From NCBI RefSeq assembly GCF_010993745.1, contig NZ_WOTN01000001.1:1677235-1741234 (forward strand): 64,000 nt of DNA, written 5' to 3'. Positions 34,040 through 42,046 of the stretch are shown piece after piece; positions within the stretch are counted from its first letter, which is position 1; the number at the start of each line of letters is the position of its first letter. The notes beneath the pieces were generated by a model that was not told the DNA's origin, made no database searches, and was given only the letters and a program-made list of their open reading frames with translations. A program made the translations under genes and the position numbers. The stretch is from Fodinicola acaciae (GTDB lineage: Bacteria; Actinomycetota; Actinomycetes; Mycobacteriales; HKI-0501).

Positions 34040-35146
34040 GTTGAGAGACAGCTGGGCGCGCCGTCGTCGGCGGTCCTCCTTGTTGTACGGCCTGTCGGGT
34101 CGACACCGGAGTGGCTGCGCCGAGGAGCTTTGCCGCAAGATTCTCCTTTCGCGTCATCCGGGAGGCGGCATCGCGGACTTCTTGGTACGCGGCCTGGGCT
34201 CGGTGGAAGACCTGCGTCGGGTCGAGAGCTGGCTGTTGCGCGGCTTGCTGGACGAGTGCGGCGGCGTGGCCGACGCGTTGAGCGAGCGCGCCACGCATGA
34301 TGATTTCTGCGTGGAAGTTGAGTGTGAAGATCGAGACCTCGCCGGCCAGTGGTACGAGGCGGTCAATTGCTGCTCCTCCACCGCGACGTTGTTGTTCCCA
34401 GGCGACGGTGACGATGTCGACGTGTTCGCCGCGTTGATGCATGCGCTTGGCGATGTCGAATGTGATGCCTAGTTCGTCGTCGGAGAAGTCGTACCGGTCG
34501 AGCCGATCGCCGATGTGGTCGAGTGCTGTCGGTTGGTTGAGGACGATGCTGATCACGGCATCTTCTGCGCGGTGTTGTTCGTCCTGTGTCGGTACGTCGT
34601 CCAGTGGGAGGTTGCCGTAGTTGAGCGTTGGTTCGCTCGTCTCGGTGAGGCTGGTGGGATTGTCGTCGCCGCGGACGCTGGCCCATCGTTGTGCCGCGTG
34701 TTCGATGTCGGTCGCTGCTTGCTCGACCATGTCGAGCATTTGAAGCAAGTCAGGGGATTCGCTGGTCTGCGCGACGCGTACGCCGTACTCCTCAGCGTGC
34801 CGGCGGATGCTCGCCTCCAGCACCATCGCTGCGTACAGGTGCGGTTGGGCTTTCTGCGGGCGAGCGGCCATCCAGGTGTGCATTTCCACCGGAGATACTT
34901 GTGGTCGCTGAGCACTGGCGGCGATCCGCTGATAGAGGCCGGCAGGCGAAGGATTTGCGCCGCCTTCGGACACCATTTCACGCAGTTGGCTGAAAACCAC
35001 CGCGTGCTTGGCAGCATAGAAGTCTTCAGGTCTTATCGAGGCGGGCGTCGAGCCTGACGATCTTGCTGTCCAGGTCGATGGACGAACTCTGCTGGAGCAC
35101 TTCCGCAGCGGCGAGCGCGACAAGTCCGGCCGCTGGTGTGCTCATG
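33999..35146 (-). pseudogene. DnaB N-terminal-domain protein, copy 1 (single frameshift)
   Basis: ATG 35146 begins MSTPAAGLVALAAAEVLQQ and the frame ends 39 codons later at TGA; one base out of phase it continues RPEDFYAAKHAVVFSQLREM, the typical DnaB N-domain pattern. A second such unit follows (EDAVISIVLNQPTALDHIGD, RYDFSDDELGITFDIAKRMH, EHVDIVTVAWEQQRRGG). No RecA-like helicase domain is present, so it was an N-domain-only protein of about 380 aa, as found on actinobacterial plasmids and integrative elements. A one-base indel near 35040 breaks it. A near-identical copy lies at 38331-39000. Confidence 0.65.
34007..34040. repeat. Perfect 34-bp palindrome
   Basis: CGTGACCTCGATCGCGA followed directly by its exact reverse complement. 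It is built on GATCGC steps and encodes the Asp-Arg-rich end of DnaB-like copy 1 and the start of the following ORF. A degenerate version is at about 38325-38360 after copy 2. Confidence 0.75.
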
Positions 35147-35413
35147 AGGCATCGCGCGCTCGCTTGTTTCAGCGCCGCCCGCGACGACCCGCTTGATCTG
35201 GTCATGCGGCGTCGCCGCGCAGTGCGATCGGTGTAGCCGAGGCAGGACCTCTTATGGTGTTACTGGGTGCGGGCCGCGGTGATCGCGACCACGACTTTCG
35301 TTATCGCTATTGAGGGCACTCCGTTTGGGTCGAGAATCGGGCTTTTCAAGCGTATGGAGTGCAATTGCGTGACGAGTCCGCCGGGCGGACACCATCCTTG
35401 CTCCGGGAAACCC

Positions 35414-35660
35414 TTACTCATCCAGGAGCCACACGTGGACATTCTTGTCCCCGTCGCTCGCGATGGCCTCGGCCCCGTCCATCGGCACTGAGCGCGATCG
35501 ACCACGGATGCTCGGTGTCGCCACCGAGAGAGTCGATCCGAACGCCGCTCGGTTGATGTGTTGGCCATGAGTTCTCGGTTTGCCTTCTTCGCTGCGCCAA
35601 GCTCGTCATCGCGTTGGGCCACCTGGCCGCGCAGATGACCGGCGAGGAGCTCACGGTTCA
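35414..35660 (-). pseudogene. WD40-repeat C-terminal remnant
   Basis: The reverse strand reads GGDTEHPWSIALSADG and, one frame over, EAIASDGDKNVHVWLLDE then TAA. Joined, this is the last blade of a WD40 propeller (xxVWxLD end). The rest of the propeller is absent upstream. The short length and the frameshift mark it as a fossil. Confidence 0.45.
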
Positions 35661-35721
35661 CTGGTGCCCGGTTGCGTAAGCTGCTTCGCGACATCATGTG
35701 CAGCCGACCAGGGGGACGTCG

Positions 35722-36345
35722 ATGACGGACGGCGCCATCGAGCGGCTCCGCGCCGGTGTATCGGGTAGGGATTACGCCTCGATGGCGCGACTCGCCAAGG
35801 CGTTATACGACAGGAAGCTTCGTACGCGGGAGGTCCTGCATGAGTGCTACGGAGCAGACTTTCCCTCGGAGTTCTTCGCGACCGCCGGGGAGCGGCTGCG
35901 CCGTCCTCCACTGCTGGTGATCTTCACCAACCTGCCGTGGAAGCTGGTGACCCTCGGCGAGAGCAGTCCGCCGTCCGCGCCTTCGGAGGAACTGGAGAAA
36001 CGGATCTTCGCCCGTGATCCCGATCTGGTTCCGCTCGTGCGGCTCATCGGATCCAGGACCACACGCGAACGTCCGGTGATGTGCTACCGCCTGAGCGAAC
36101 TCCGGGCTGGCAGGACCGCTGTGTTCAGCATCAAGGCCACTGCCACGGCCCGCGACCCGATCACGCGGCACGGCGAGTCTCTGCTTGACGTCGTGCGTGC
36201 ACACCACGCAAATGTGCTCCAGCACATGGAATGGCTCGTGGACCAGCCGTGGAACCGGGGATTCGGCGCGGAGGACGAAAAAGCCATCGACGAAGTGCGT
36301 TCCCTACTCGAACGAATCGAGGAACTACAGCGACAAGCCGCCTGA
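35722..36345 (+). CDS. Hypothetical protein of the island
   Basis: An intact 207-aa frame starting at ATG 35722, with GGGGGA just upstream. The N-terminus (GAIERLRAGVSGRDYASMARLAKALYDRKLRTREVLHECYG) is helical, followed by a strand-rich part (PPLLVIFTNLPWKLVTLG, SRTTRERPVMCYRLSELRAGR) and a C-terminal helix EDEKAIDEVRSLLERIEELQRQ. No family recognised. It lies among decayed genes, and retention of an open frame suggests a recent arrival or selected function, for example immunity or defence; that is speculation. Confidence 0.55.
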   Translation: MTDGAIERLRAGVSGRDYASMARLAKALYDRKLRTREVLHECYGADFPSEFFATAGERLRRPPLLVIFTNLPWKLVTLGESSPPSAPSEELEKRIFARDPDLVPLVRLIGSRTTRERPVMCYRLSELRAGRTAVFSIKATATARDPITRHGESLLDVVRAHHANVLQHMEWLVDQPWNRGFGAEDEKAIDEVRSLLERIEELQRQAA

Positions 36346-36364
36346 CAGCCGCCTGACAGCCGCC

Positions 36365-36678
36365 TCGCGCCGAGAAGAGTAGGGGCGACTGTGGCGACGG
36401 CAGGATTCGAGTCGCCGAGATACCGGTAGGCGATGTCGAGCCCATCGGCTAGCGCCTCCCGACGGGCCAGTTCGACCTCCATACCTTTCCTCGACCGGCG
36501 TTGACCAAGCAAGCTCATTCAACAACTCCAGGGCGTACTCCCGAGCAGGGTCAGCGGCGTCGCGAGCGATCTGGATGGCGAACGGGATCACGTAGTAACC
36601 CGCTTCGTACAACGTTCCCTGGAGAACGATTTCCCATCGCCGGAGTCTCGAATTACGAGGCATCAACCAAGGGTTCAC
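36365..36678 (-). pseudogene. HEAT-repeat-like protein remnant
   Basis: RRWEIVLQGTLYEAGYYVIPFAIQIARD and YALELLNELAWSTPVEE appear in one frame, and RKGMEVELARREALADGLDIAYRYLGDSNPAVATVAPTLLG in pieces in another. Together they match the pattern (QGTxYEAxxYxVPF, later a helix pair with LxDxNPxV) of HEAT-type proteins frequent as toxin-immunity or orphan proteins in actinobacteria. At least one frameshift and a lost C-terminus. Confidence 0.45.
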
Positions 36679-36906
36679 TCACGTTCGCCCGTCCAGCCTT
36701 CCCCTTCGCCTGCGACACCCGGATGGAACGAGCACCGCTTGGGCTTAACCACCTGAGCTTCGCACCCCGCAGTCACCCGCGACGCACGTCAGGCTGGGGA
36801 CAGGTCCACGGATGTCCTGTGAAGTCTCAAGACACGTTTACCCGTTTGTTCTCGATAGATGCTTGACCTCGACGGAATCGTGATGATCATGGTTCGTGTC
36901 TCGTAA

Positions 36907-38314
36907 GGGACTGTAATTTAAACGGTGTAACTCCTGGGACGTAGGAGGCACCAGTGACTGATGTGGCGGTGGGGCGGGCGCCGGATGGGGCGGCGCCGGC
37001 GGCGGTGGATGTGCTGGATGAGCAGCTGGTTCGCCAGCTCGCGGAGCGTGCGCGGGCGGAAGGTCTGAGGTTAACCGGTGAGGGTGGGTTGCTGTCCCGG
37101 TTGACCAGGATCGTGGTGGAGTCTGCGTTGGACGGTGAGATGGATGATCATCTCGGTTATGGCAAGCACGATCCGGCTGGCCGTGACGGCGGGAACTCGC
37201 GCAACGGGAAGCGGTCCAAGACGTTGTTGACCGAGGCCGGGCAGGTGCGGGTCGAGGTTCCGCGGGATCGGGATAGCAGTTTCACTCCGATGCTGGTGCG
37301 TAAGGTGCAGCGGCGCCTGGCCGGGTGGAGGACATGGTGATTTCGTTGTCCGCAAAGGGATTGACGACCGGTGAGATCTCCGCGCACCTGGCCGAGGTGT
37401 ACGGCGCCGAGGTGTCCAAGCAAACGATCTCCACGATCACCGACCGGGTGCTGGAGGGCATGGCTGAGTGGCAGAACCGGCCGTTGGACCCGGTGTATCC
37501 GGTGATCTTCATCGACGCGGTGAACGTGAAGATCCGCGACGGGAACGTGGCGAACCGGCCGATCTACGTGGCTCTGGCGGTTACTACCGAGGGCACCCGG
37601 GACATTCTCGGGTTGTGGGCCGGTGAGCACGGTGATGGGGAGGGCGCGAAGTACTGGCTGCGGGTGCTGTCTGAGATCAAGAACCGCGGCACGCGTGATG
37701 TGTGCATCGTGGTTTGCGACGGCCTCAAGGGCCTGCCCGAGGCCATCGCGAGCGCGTGGCCCCAGGCGATCACCCAGACCTGCATCGTGCACCTGCTGCG
37801 CAACAGTTTCCGTTACGCCAGCCGGAAGTATTGGCCGCAGATCGCCGCTGACCTCAAACCTGTCTACACCGCACCGTCCGAGTCCGGGGCGCTGGATCGG
37901 TTCGCCGAGTTCAGCGGAGAAATGGGAGACCCGCTACCCGGCGATCGTGAAACTGTGGGAGAACGCCTGGGCCGAGTTCGTGCCGTTCCTCGTTCGTGCC
38001 GTTCCTCGCCTTCGACACCGAGATCCGCACCGTCATCTGCACCACCAACGCGATCGAGTCGATCAACGCCCGGATCCGCCGCGCCGTGAACGCCCGCGGC
38101 CACTTTCCGACCGAACAGGCCGCCATCAAGTGCGTCTACCTCGCGCTGATGAGCCTGGATCCAACCGGCAAAGGCCAGAAACGCTGGTCCAACCGCTGGA
38201 AAGCAGCCCTGAACGCCTTCGAGATCACCTTCCAAGGACGACTGTCAGCAGGCCGAAAATAGACTAATCAGAAATCAGTTACACCATTTTCTTGACAGAT
38301 TTCTTGACAGACCC
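36907..38314 (+). mobile_element. IS256-family insertion sequence (degenerate)
   Basis: About 1.4 kb. Left end GGGACTGTAATTTAAACGG leads to GTGTAACT; the right end, read in reverse, starts GGGTCTGTCAAGAAA and reaches GGTGTAACT as well, so both ends share GGG(A/T)CTGT and GGTGTAACT. In the right end CTGTCAAGAAA is present twice. No matching target duplication is visible next to the ends, so it may be rearranged. Confidence 0.75.
36954..38262 (+). pseudogene. IS256-family transposase, frameshifted
   Basis: Mutator-type DDE transposase in three frames. Frame 1: LVRQLAERARAEGLRLTGEGGLLSRLTRIVVESALDGEM and VEVPRDRDSSFTPMLVRK. Frame 2 from about 37325: MVISLSAKGLTTGEISAHLAE, FIDAVNVKIRDGN (first Asp) and CIVVCDGLKGLPEAI (second Asp). 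Frame 3 from about 37990: ICTTNAIESINARIRRA (catalytic Glu) to RWKAALNAFEITFQGRL. Shifts occur near 37310-37325 and near 37910-37990. The DDE residues survive, but the frame is broken, so it is probably inactive, unless programmed frameshifting were used, which is not usual in this family. Confidence 0.8.
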
Positions 38315-38330
38315 TCGACGTCCGCCGACC

Positions 38331-39000
38331 TCATCGATCGAGATCGCGATCCCGATCAAGGTCGCGCTGGGGCACCACTGGCCGCACCGTCGATGGCTGT
38401 CCTCCCCGTTGTACCGCTCGTTGAGACGACACGGGATTGGCAGTTCCGACGAGTTTTGCGGCGAGGTTTTCCTTGCGGTTCATCCGGGATGCAGCGTCGC
38501 GTATGCCTTGGTAGGCGGCCTGGGTTCGGTGGAAGAGTTGGGTCGGGTCGAGTGAAGGCTGCTGGGCTGCTTGCTGGACAAGCACAGCGGCTTGACCTAC
38601 GCGTTGGGCGAGGGCACCGCGCATGACGTTTTCGGCATGGAAGTTGAGAGTGCCGATGGAGACCTCCCCGACCAGCGGGATGAGCCGAACCACTGCTGCT
38701 CCCCCGCCGCGACGCTGCTGTTCCCAGGCAACCGTGACGATGTCGACATGCTCGCCGCTGGTGCATGCGTTTGGCAATGTCGAAGGTGATACCGAGTTCT
38801 TCGTGGGCAAAATCGTACCGGTCGAGCCGGTCGCCAAGGTAGTCGAGTGCCCTGGGTTGGTTCAGGACAATGCCGATGACGGCGTCCTCGGCGCAACGCT
38901 GTTCGATCTCGGTTGGTACGGCGTCCAGCGGAAGGGTGCCGTAGTTGAAGATCGGCTGGCTCCTCTCGGTGAGCTGAAATGCTCGCCCGTGACGACGATA
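38331..39000 (-). pseudogene. DnaB N-terminal-domain protein, copy 2 (decayed)
   Basis: Close paralogue of the gene at 33999-35146: FNYGTLPLDAVPTEIEQRCAED, IVLNQPRALDYLGDRLDRYDF and EELGITFDIAKRMHQR in one frame; EHVDIVTVAWEQQRRGGGA, GTLNFHAENVMRGALAQRVG, RKENLAAKLVGTANPVSS and the tail RDLDRDRDLDR in another, with a frameshift near 38760. The N-terminal third is not recognisable. The IS256 element lies directly behind its 3' end and interrupts the following ORF. Confidence 0.6.
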
Positions 39001-39429
39001 GCGACCGCGGGGCGGTGGCACTCCACGCATTGGCTGCCGACACTGATCTGTACCGCCGCCTGCGCTTGCGAGCAGCATCTAGCGGTAACTCATATGGCGA
39101 TGAACGTTGCGACGCCATTACCGAATCACTGACTCGAACACCATTGCTCACCACAGATGGGCACTTCTCAAAGACAGTCAGCGACGCCAGTAATGTCGAT
39201 CAAGCGGCTTCGGGCGATTAAGAGCACGCCTGGAAGCTCCAGTAACTCCACATGAATGCCTGTCGTAAATCGACTGAATAGGCACCAGAGCTCGGAATCG
39301 TCGAGCTGCAGGTCCTCGCCGTCTCACAGTGCCTCAGTAACAATTCCGAAGCTCGACCGACCGGGGAGCAGTGCTGATGATCATGCTTGGCGTAGCCCGA
39401 TTGTCTCCAAGGTGCCACTTCGGCGACGG
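39001..39429. other. Right border of the island, mostly non-coding
   Basis: No intact gene. On the reverse strand (39168 to about 39380) a frame reads ALLPGRSSFGIVTEAL, an in-frame stop, then DGEDLQLDDSELWCLFSRF and HVELLELPGVLLIARSRL, which looks like a decayed protein-coding segment of unknown family. Beyond 39430 core-like GC and gene density return. Confidence 0.35.
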
Positions 39430-40776
39430 TCAGACCGGCTGGAGGTTTCCGTCGAGAACGACGGCGCGAACCGGGTCGGAGTAGCCAGGCGCCTCGGCCA
39501 GTGGGCCGTGCAAGACAATGAGGTCGGCCGCGGCGCCCGGTCGTACGCGGCGAGCCGGGCCGCCGGGATCCTCCGGCGGCGCCAGGTAGGCGTCCAGCGC
39601 CTGCCGGAAACCGAGCCGTTCCGACTGTCCGGCCACCTGTCCTGACGCCGTTCGCCGGGATACCGCCACCTCCATGATCGACCACGGATCCAGCGGCCCG
39701 TACGGAGCATCGCTGGACAGCGCGACCGGCACACCCGCCCCGATCAGGCTGGCGCAGCGGTAAAGGTCGAGGTGGTCGGCGACGTCCCGGAGAAAATCGT
39801 CGCCGCGATCGTGGAGGAACCCGGGCTGGGTGACCACCCGTACACCCAACCGTACGAGGTCGCCGATCAACTGCTCGGGCACCAAGGCGGCATGCTCGAT
39901 CCGGTCGCCGGGGAGTGCGCCGGCGGCGTCGAGTGCGGAGACGAGTAGCACCAGCGCCTCGCGTGTCACGCAGTGCGCGGCGACTGGCCGGCCGGCCGCA
40001 TGGGCGGCGCGGATCCGCTCGACCAAGTCGTCATGGGCCGGAAGCCCGGAGTCGGCCAGCACGATCTTGTACGGCCCCGCCATCGGTCCGCTGCCTGACA
40101 GCGAGACGCCGATGGGTACGCCGAGCAGGCAGACCCGACCCGCCAGCGCACCGCTGGCCATCGCGCCGGTGATCGCGTCGATAGCGGTTGGGTCGAGATC
40201 CGGCGTCGCATCGGTGACCGCGGTGATGCCGGCCCGCAGCAGCCGAGTCCCGACCTCGCCCAGGTCGGGCGGGTCGCTCGCGGGCAGCCGGGAGCGCAGC
40301 CAGCGGTCGGCGCGCCATAGCCGGCCATCGGCCTGCTCGGTGCCGATCGCGGTCAGGGCCGCGGTGTTGAGCAACCACAGGGCGCCGCTGCGGTGTTGGA
40401 CACGGACCGGCACGTCGCTGCGCAGATCATCCAGCGCGGCCGCGTCCAGCGGCCCGGCGACCGACTCGACATACCCGACACCCCGGATCCACCCGTACGC
40501 GTCAGTGGTCGCGCCAGCCAACGCGGCGGCCAGCCCGGCCCGGTCGGTCACCTCCGGTGGCCCGCACACGACCGACGTGGCGCGGGCCGCGATGGCGTGC
40601 AAGTGCAGGTGGTGATCGCACAACCCGGGCAGCACCGCGCCACCGCGGCAGTCAAACATCTCTTCGCCCGTCTGGTGGGCAAGAGCCGTCCCGACCTCCA
40701 CCACGCGGCGGCCCGATATTCGTACGTCGGCGCGGAAACACCCGTCGACGTCGGCGTTGCGCAGGAGCAACGTCAT
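39430..40776 (-). CDS. Amidohydrolase family protein (YtcJ/Amidohydro_3-like)
   Basis: Metal-dependent hydrolase of 448 aa. The N-terminal strand domain (LLLRNADVDGCFRADVRISG) leads to the HxH metal site in GLCDHHLHLHA, and later AAHCVTREALVLL and DRIEHAALVP give further metal-ligand histidines, with VALSSDAPYGPLDPW the Asp at the C-terminal strand. These are the marks of the imidazolonepropionase/YtcJ group. It is coupled by ATGA to the upstream CoA-transferase. It might hydrolyse an amide or lactone-type ring product; substrate unknown. Confidence 0.8.
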   Translation of the reverse strand: MTLLLRNADVDGCFRADVRISGRRVVEVGTALAHQTGEEMFDCRGGAVLPGLCDHHLHLHAIAARATSVVCGPPEVTDRAGLAAALAGATTDAYGWIRGVGYVESVAGPLDAAALDDLRSDVPVRVQHRSGALWLLNTAALTAIGTEQADGRLWRADRWLRSRLPASDPPDLGEVGTRLLRAGITAVTDATPDLDPTAIDAITGAMASGALAGRVCLLGVPIGVSLSGSGPMAGPYKIVLADSGLPAHDDLVERIRAAHAAGRPVAAHCVTREALVLLVSALDAAGALPGDRIEHAALVPEQLIGDLVRLGVRVVTQPGFLHDRGDDFLRDVADHLDLYRCASLIGAGVPVALSSDAPYGPLDPWSIMEVAVSRRTASGQVAGQSERLGFRQALDAYLAPPEDPGGPARRVRPGAAADLIVLHGPLAEAPGYSDPVRAVVLDGNLQPV

Positions 40777-41912
40777 ACGCGCAGCTCTGCCAGCACCTCG
40801 GCGGTGTGCTCGCCGATCCGCGCCGCATACCCGTTGACCGGTGGTCGCTGCGGCTCCACGACCGGCACGGTCCCGTCAGCACTTTGTTCGTCGGTCAGGG
40901 TTGCCGCGACGACGTCGGCCATCGACACGTCGAGCATCACGCCGGCTGGCGCGTAGGCGACCATCGCGGCGGCGGTCAGCCCGGTCAACGGATCGGCGAT
41001 CGCGTCCCCGCAGAACATCGGCCCGGCGTCGTCGTACGCGACCAGACCGCTTGCCGCCGCCACGTCATCGCCGAAGCCCACCCGGTTGCTGCCCCGCCCG
41101 TACGCGGTGATCGTCACCCAGGTCTTCCCGGCCGCTACCGCGGCACGGGCATCCAACCCGAAGCCGGCCAGCGCCCGCGGACGGGACGCTTCGATAACCA
41201 CGTCCGCGGCCGTCACCAACGCCGCCATCGCCGTACGTCCCGAGGCGTCAAGCGGATCAAGGCATACCGAGCGATGGCCGGCGTGCAGCAGGCGATAGAA
41301 GTCCGGATTCCCGGCACGGGCGCCGTCCGGCCGCCACGGGGTCTCGACCTTGACTACCCGCGCGCCAGCCAACCCCAGCAGCCGCGCGCACAACGGACCG
41401 GCCCACAACGCGCTGAAGTCCACCACCAGCAAACCACGGAGATCGCGCGGCTTGCCTTTGACAACAGTGAAATCCGCGACGCGGCGGGTCACCGGCCCGG
41501 CGGCGACCCCGAGCAGCTCGGCTCGCTCGGCCAGCTCGGCACCGGTGTGCGAGCGCAGCCATTCAGCGGCAACGGGCCACGGATCACCTCGCACCTCTTC
41601 GCCGACCAACGCGCCCAGCAATGCCGGATCGTCCGGCCGCGCAACGGAAACCGCCGCCCAGCCGTCCACAGTGGACAGCAGCCGGCAGGATCCGCCAGGT
41701 GACACGGAGCCTCGCCGTCGATTCCCGGTGAACGCCGCACGCTCGGACAGCAGGCGTGCACCATCCAGCCGTACGCCGGTAGCCGCCGCGAACTGATCGG
41801 CCATTGCTGTGGCGACCGAAGCTGCCCGGCCGGGCGGCACGACCGGCGGACCCGCGGCACGCCCAGTCAGGGCCATGACTCCGCTGCGGGCCCAGTCGGC
41901 TGCGGCATTCAC
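40773..41912 (-). CDS. Family III CoA-transferase (CaiB/BaiF), short form
   Basis: A 379-aa CoA-transferase-like protein. The characteristic fold element LLVVDFSALWAGPLCARLLGLAGARVVKVETPWRPDG occurs in the middle, followed by FYRLLHAGHRSVCLDP and AADVVIEASRPRALAGFG. The first 150 residues are unlike the usual N-terminus, which normally starts with that motif; they resemble a displaced second CoA-transferase segment (VATAMADQFAAATGVRLDG). So the protein may be circularly arranged or a fusion of half-domains. Coupled with the amidohydrolase; divergent from the LLM monooxygenase. Confidence 0.7.
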   Translation of the reverse strand: MNAAADWARSGVMALTGRAAGPPVVPPGRAASVATAMADQFAAATGVRLDGARLLSERAAFTGNRRRGSVSPGGSCRLLSTVDGWAAVSVARPDDPALLGALVGEEVRGDPWPVAAEWLRSHTGAELAERAELLGVAAGPVTRRVADFTVVKGKPRDLRGLLVVDFSALWAGPLCARLLGLAGARVVKVETPWRPDGARAGNPDFYRLLHAGHRSVCLDPLDASGRTAMAALVTAADVVIEASRPRALAGFGLDARAAVAAGKTWVTITAYGRGSNRVGFGDDVAAASGLVAYDDAGPMFCGDAIADPLTGLTAAAMVAYAPAGVMLDVSMADVVAATLTDEQSADGTVPVVEPQRPPVNGYAARIGEHTAEVLAELRV

Positions 41913-41956
41913 GCGTACAAGTATGCGGGATCATCACTCTCCGCGCGTAACTTCAA

Positions 41957-41968
41957 TCAATCGATTGA
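41957..41968. promoter_or_regulatory. Palindrome in the CoA-transferase/LLM divergent region
   Basis: TCAATCGATTGA is a perfect 12-bp palindrome preceded by an overlapping TCAATCAA, in the 134-bp divergent promoter region. A regulator-binding role is inferred from position only. Confidence 0.35.
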
Positions 41969-42046
41969 CGCAACGAGCTCTGGAGGTGTTCACTACTGCG
42001 ACGTGGAGTGGCGTAGACCACGCAGGCCGGGAGGGACGAGGAACGC

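Noticed and set aside
33985-34060. CRISPR-like repeats around the GATCGC-rich stretch
   Set aside because: There is one palindrome with internal GATCGC steps and no spacer-repeat periodicity; no cas genes occur in the window.
36907-38314. Programmed frameshifting to make an intact IS256 transposase
   Set aside because: Three separate frame changes without clear slippery sites, and IS256-type elements use a single frame; decay is simpler.
39001-39221. Possible PIN-toxin-like segment (RTPLLTTDGHF) on the plus strand
   Set aside because: Only a short phrase resembles PIN proteins; the acidic active-site residues and the N-terminus are missing, and part of the frame is antisense to the DnaB-like copy 2.
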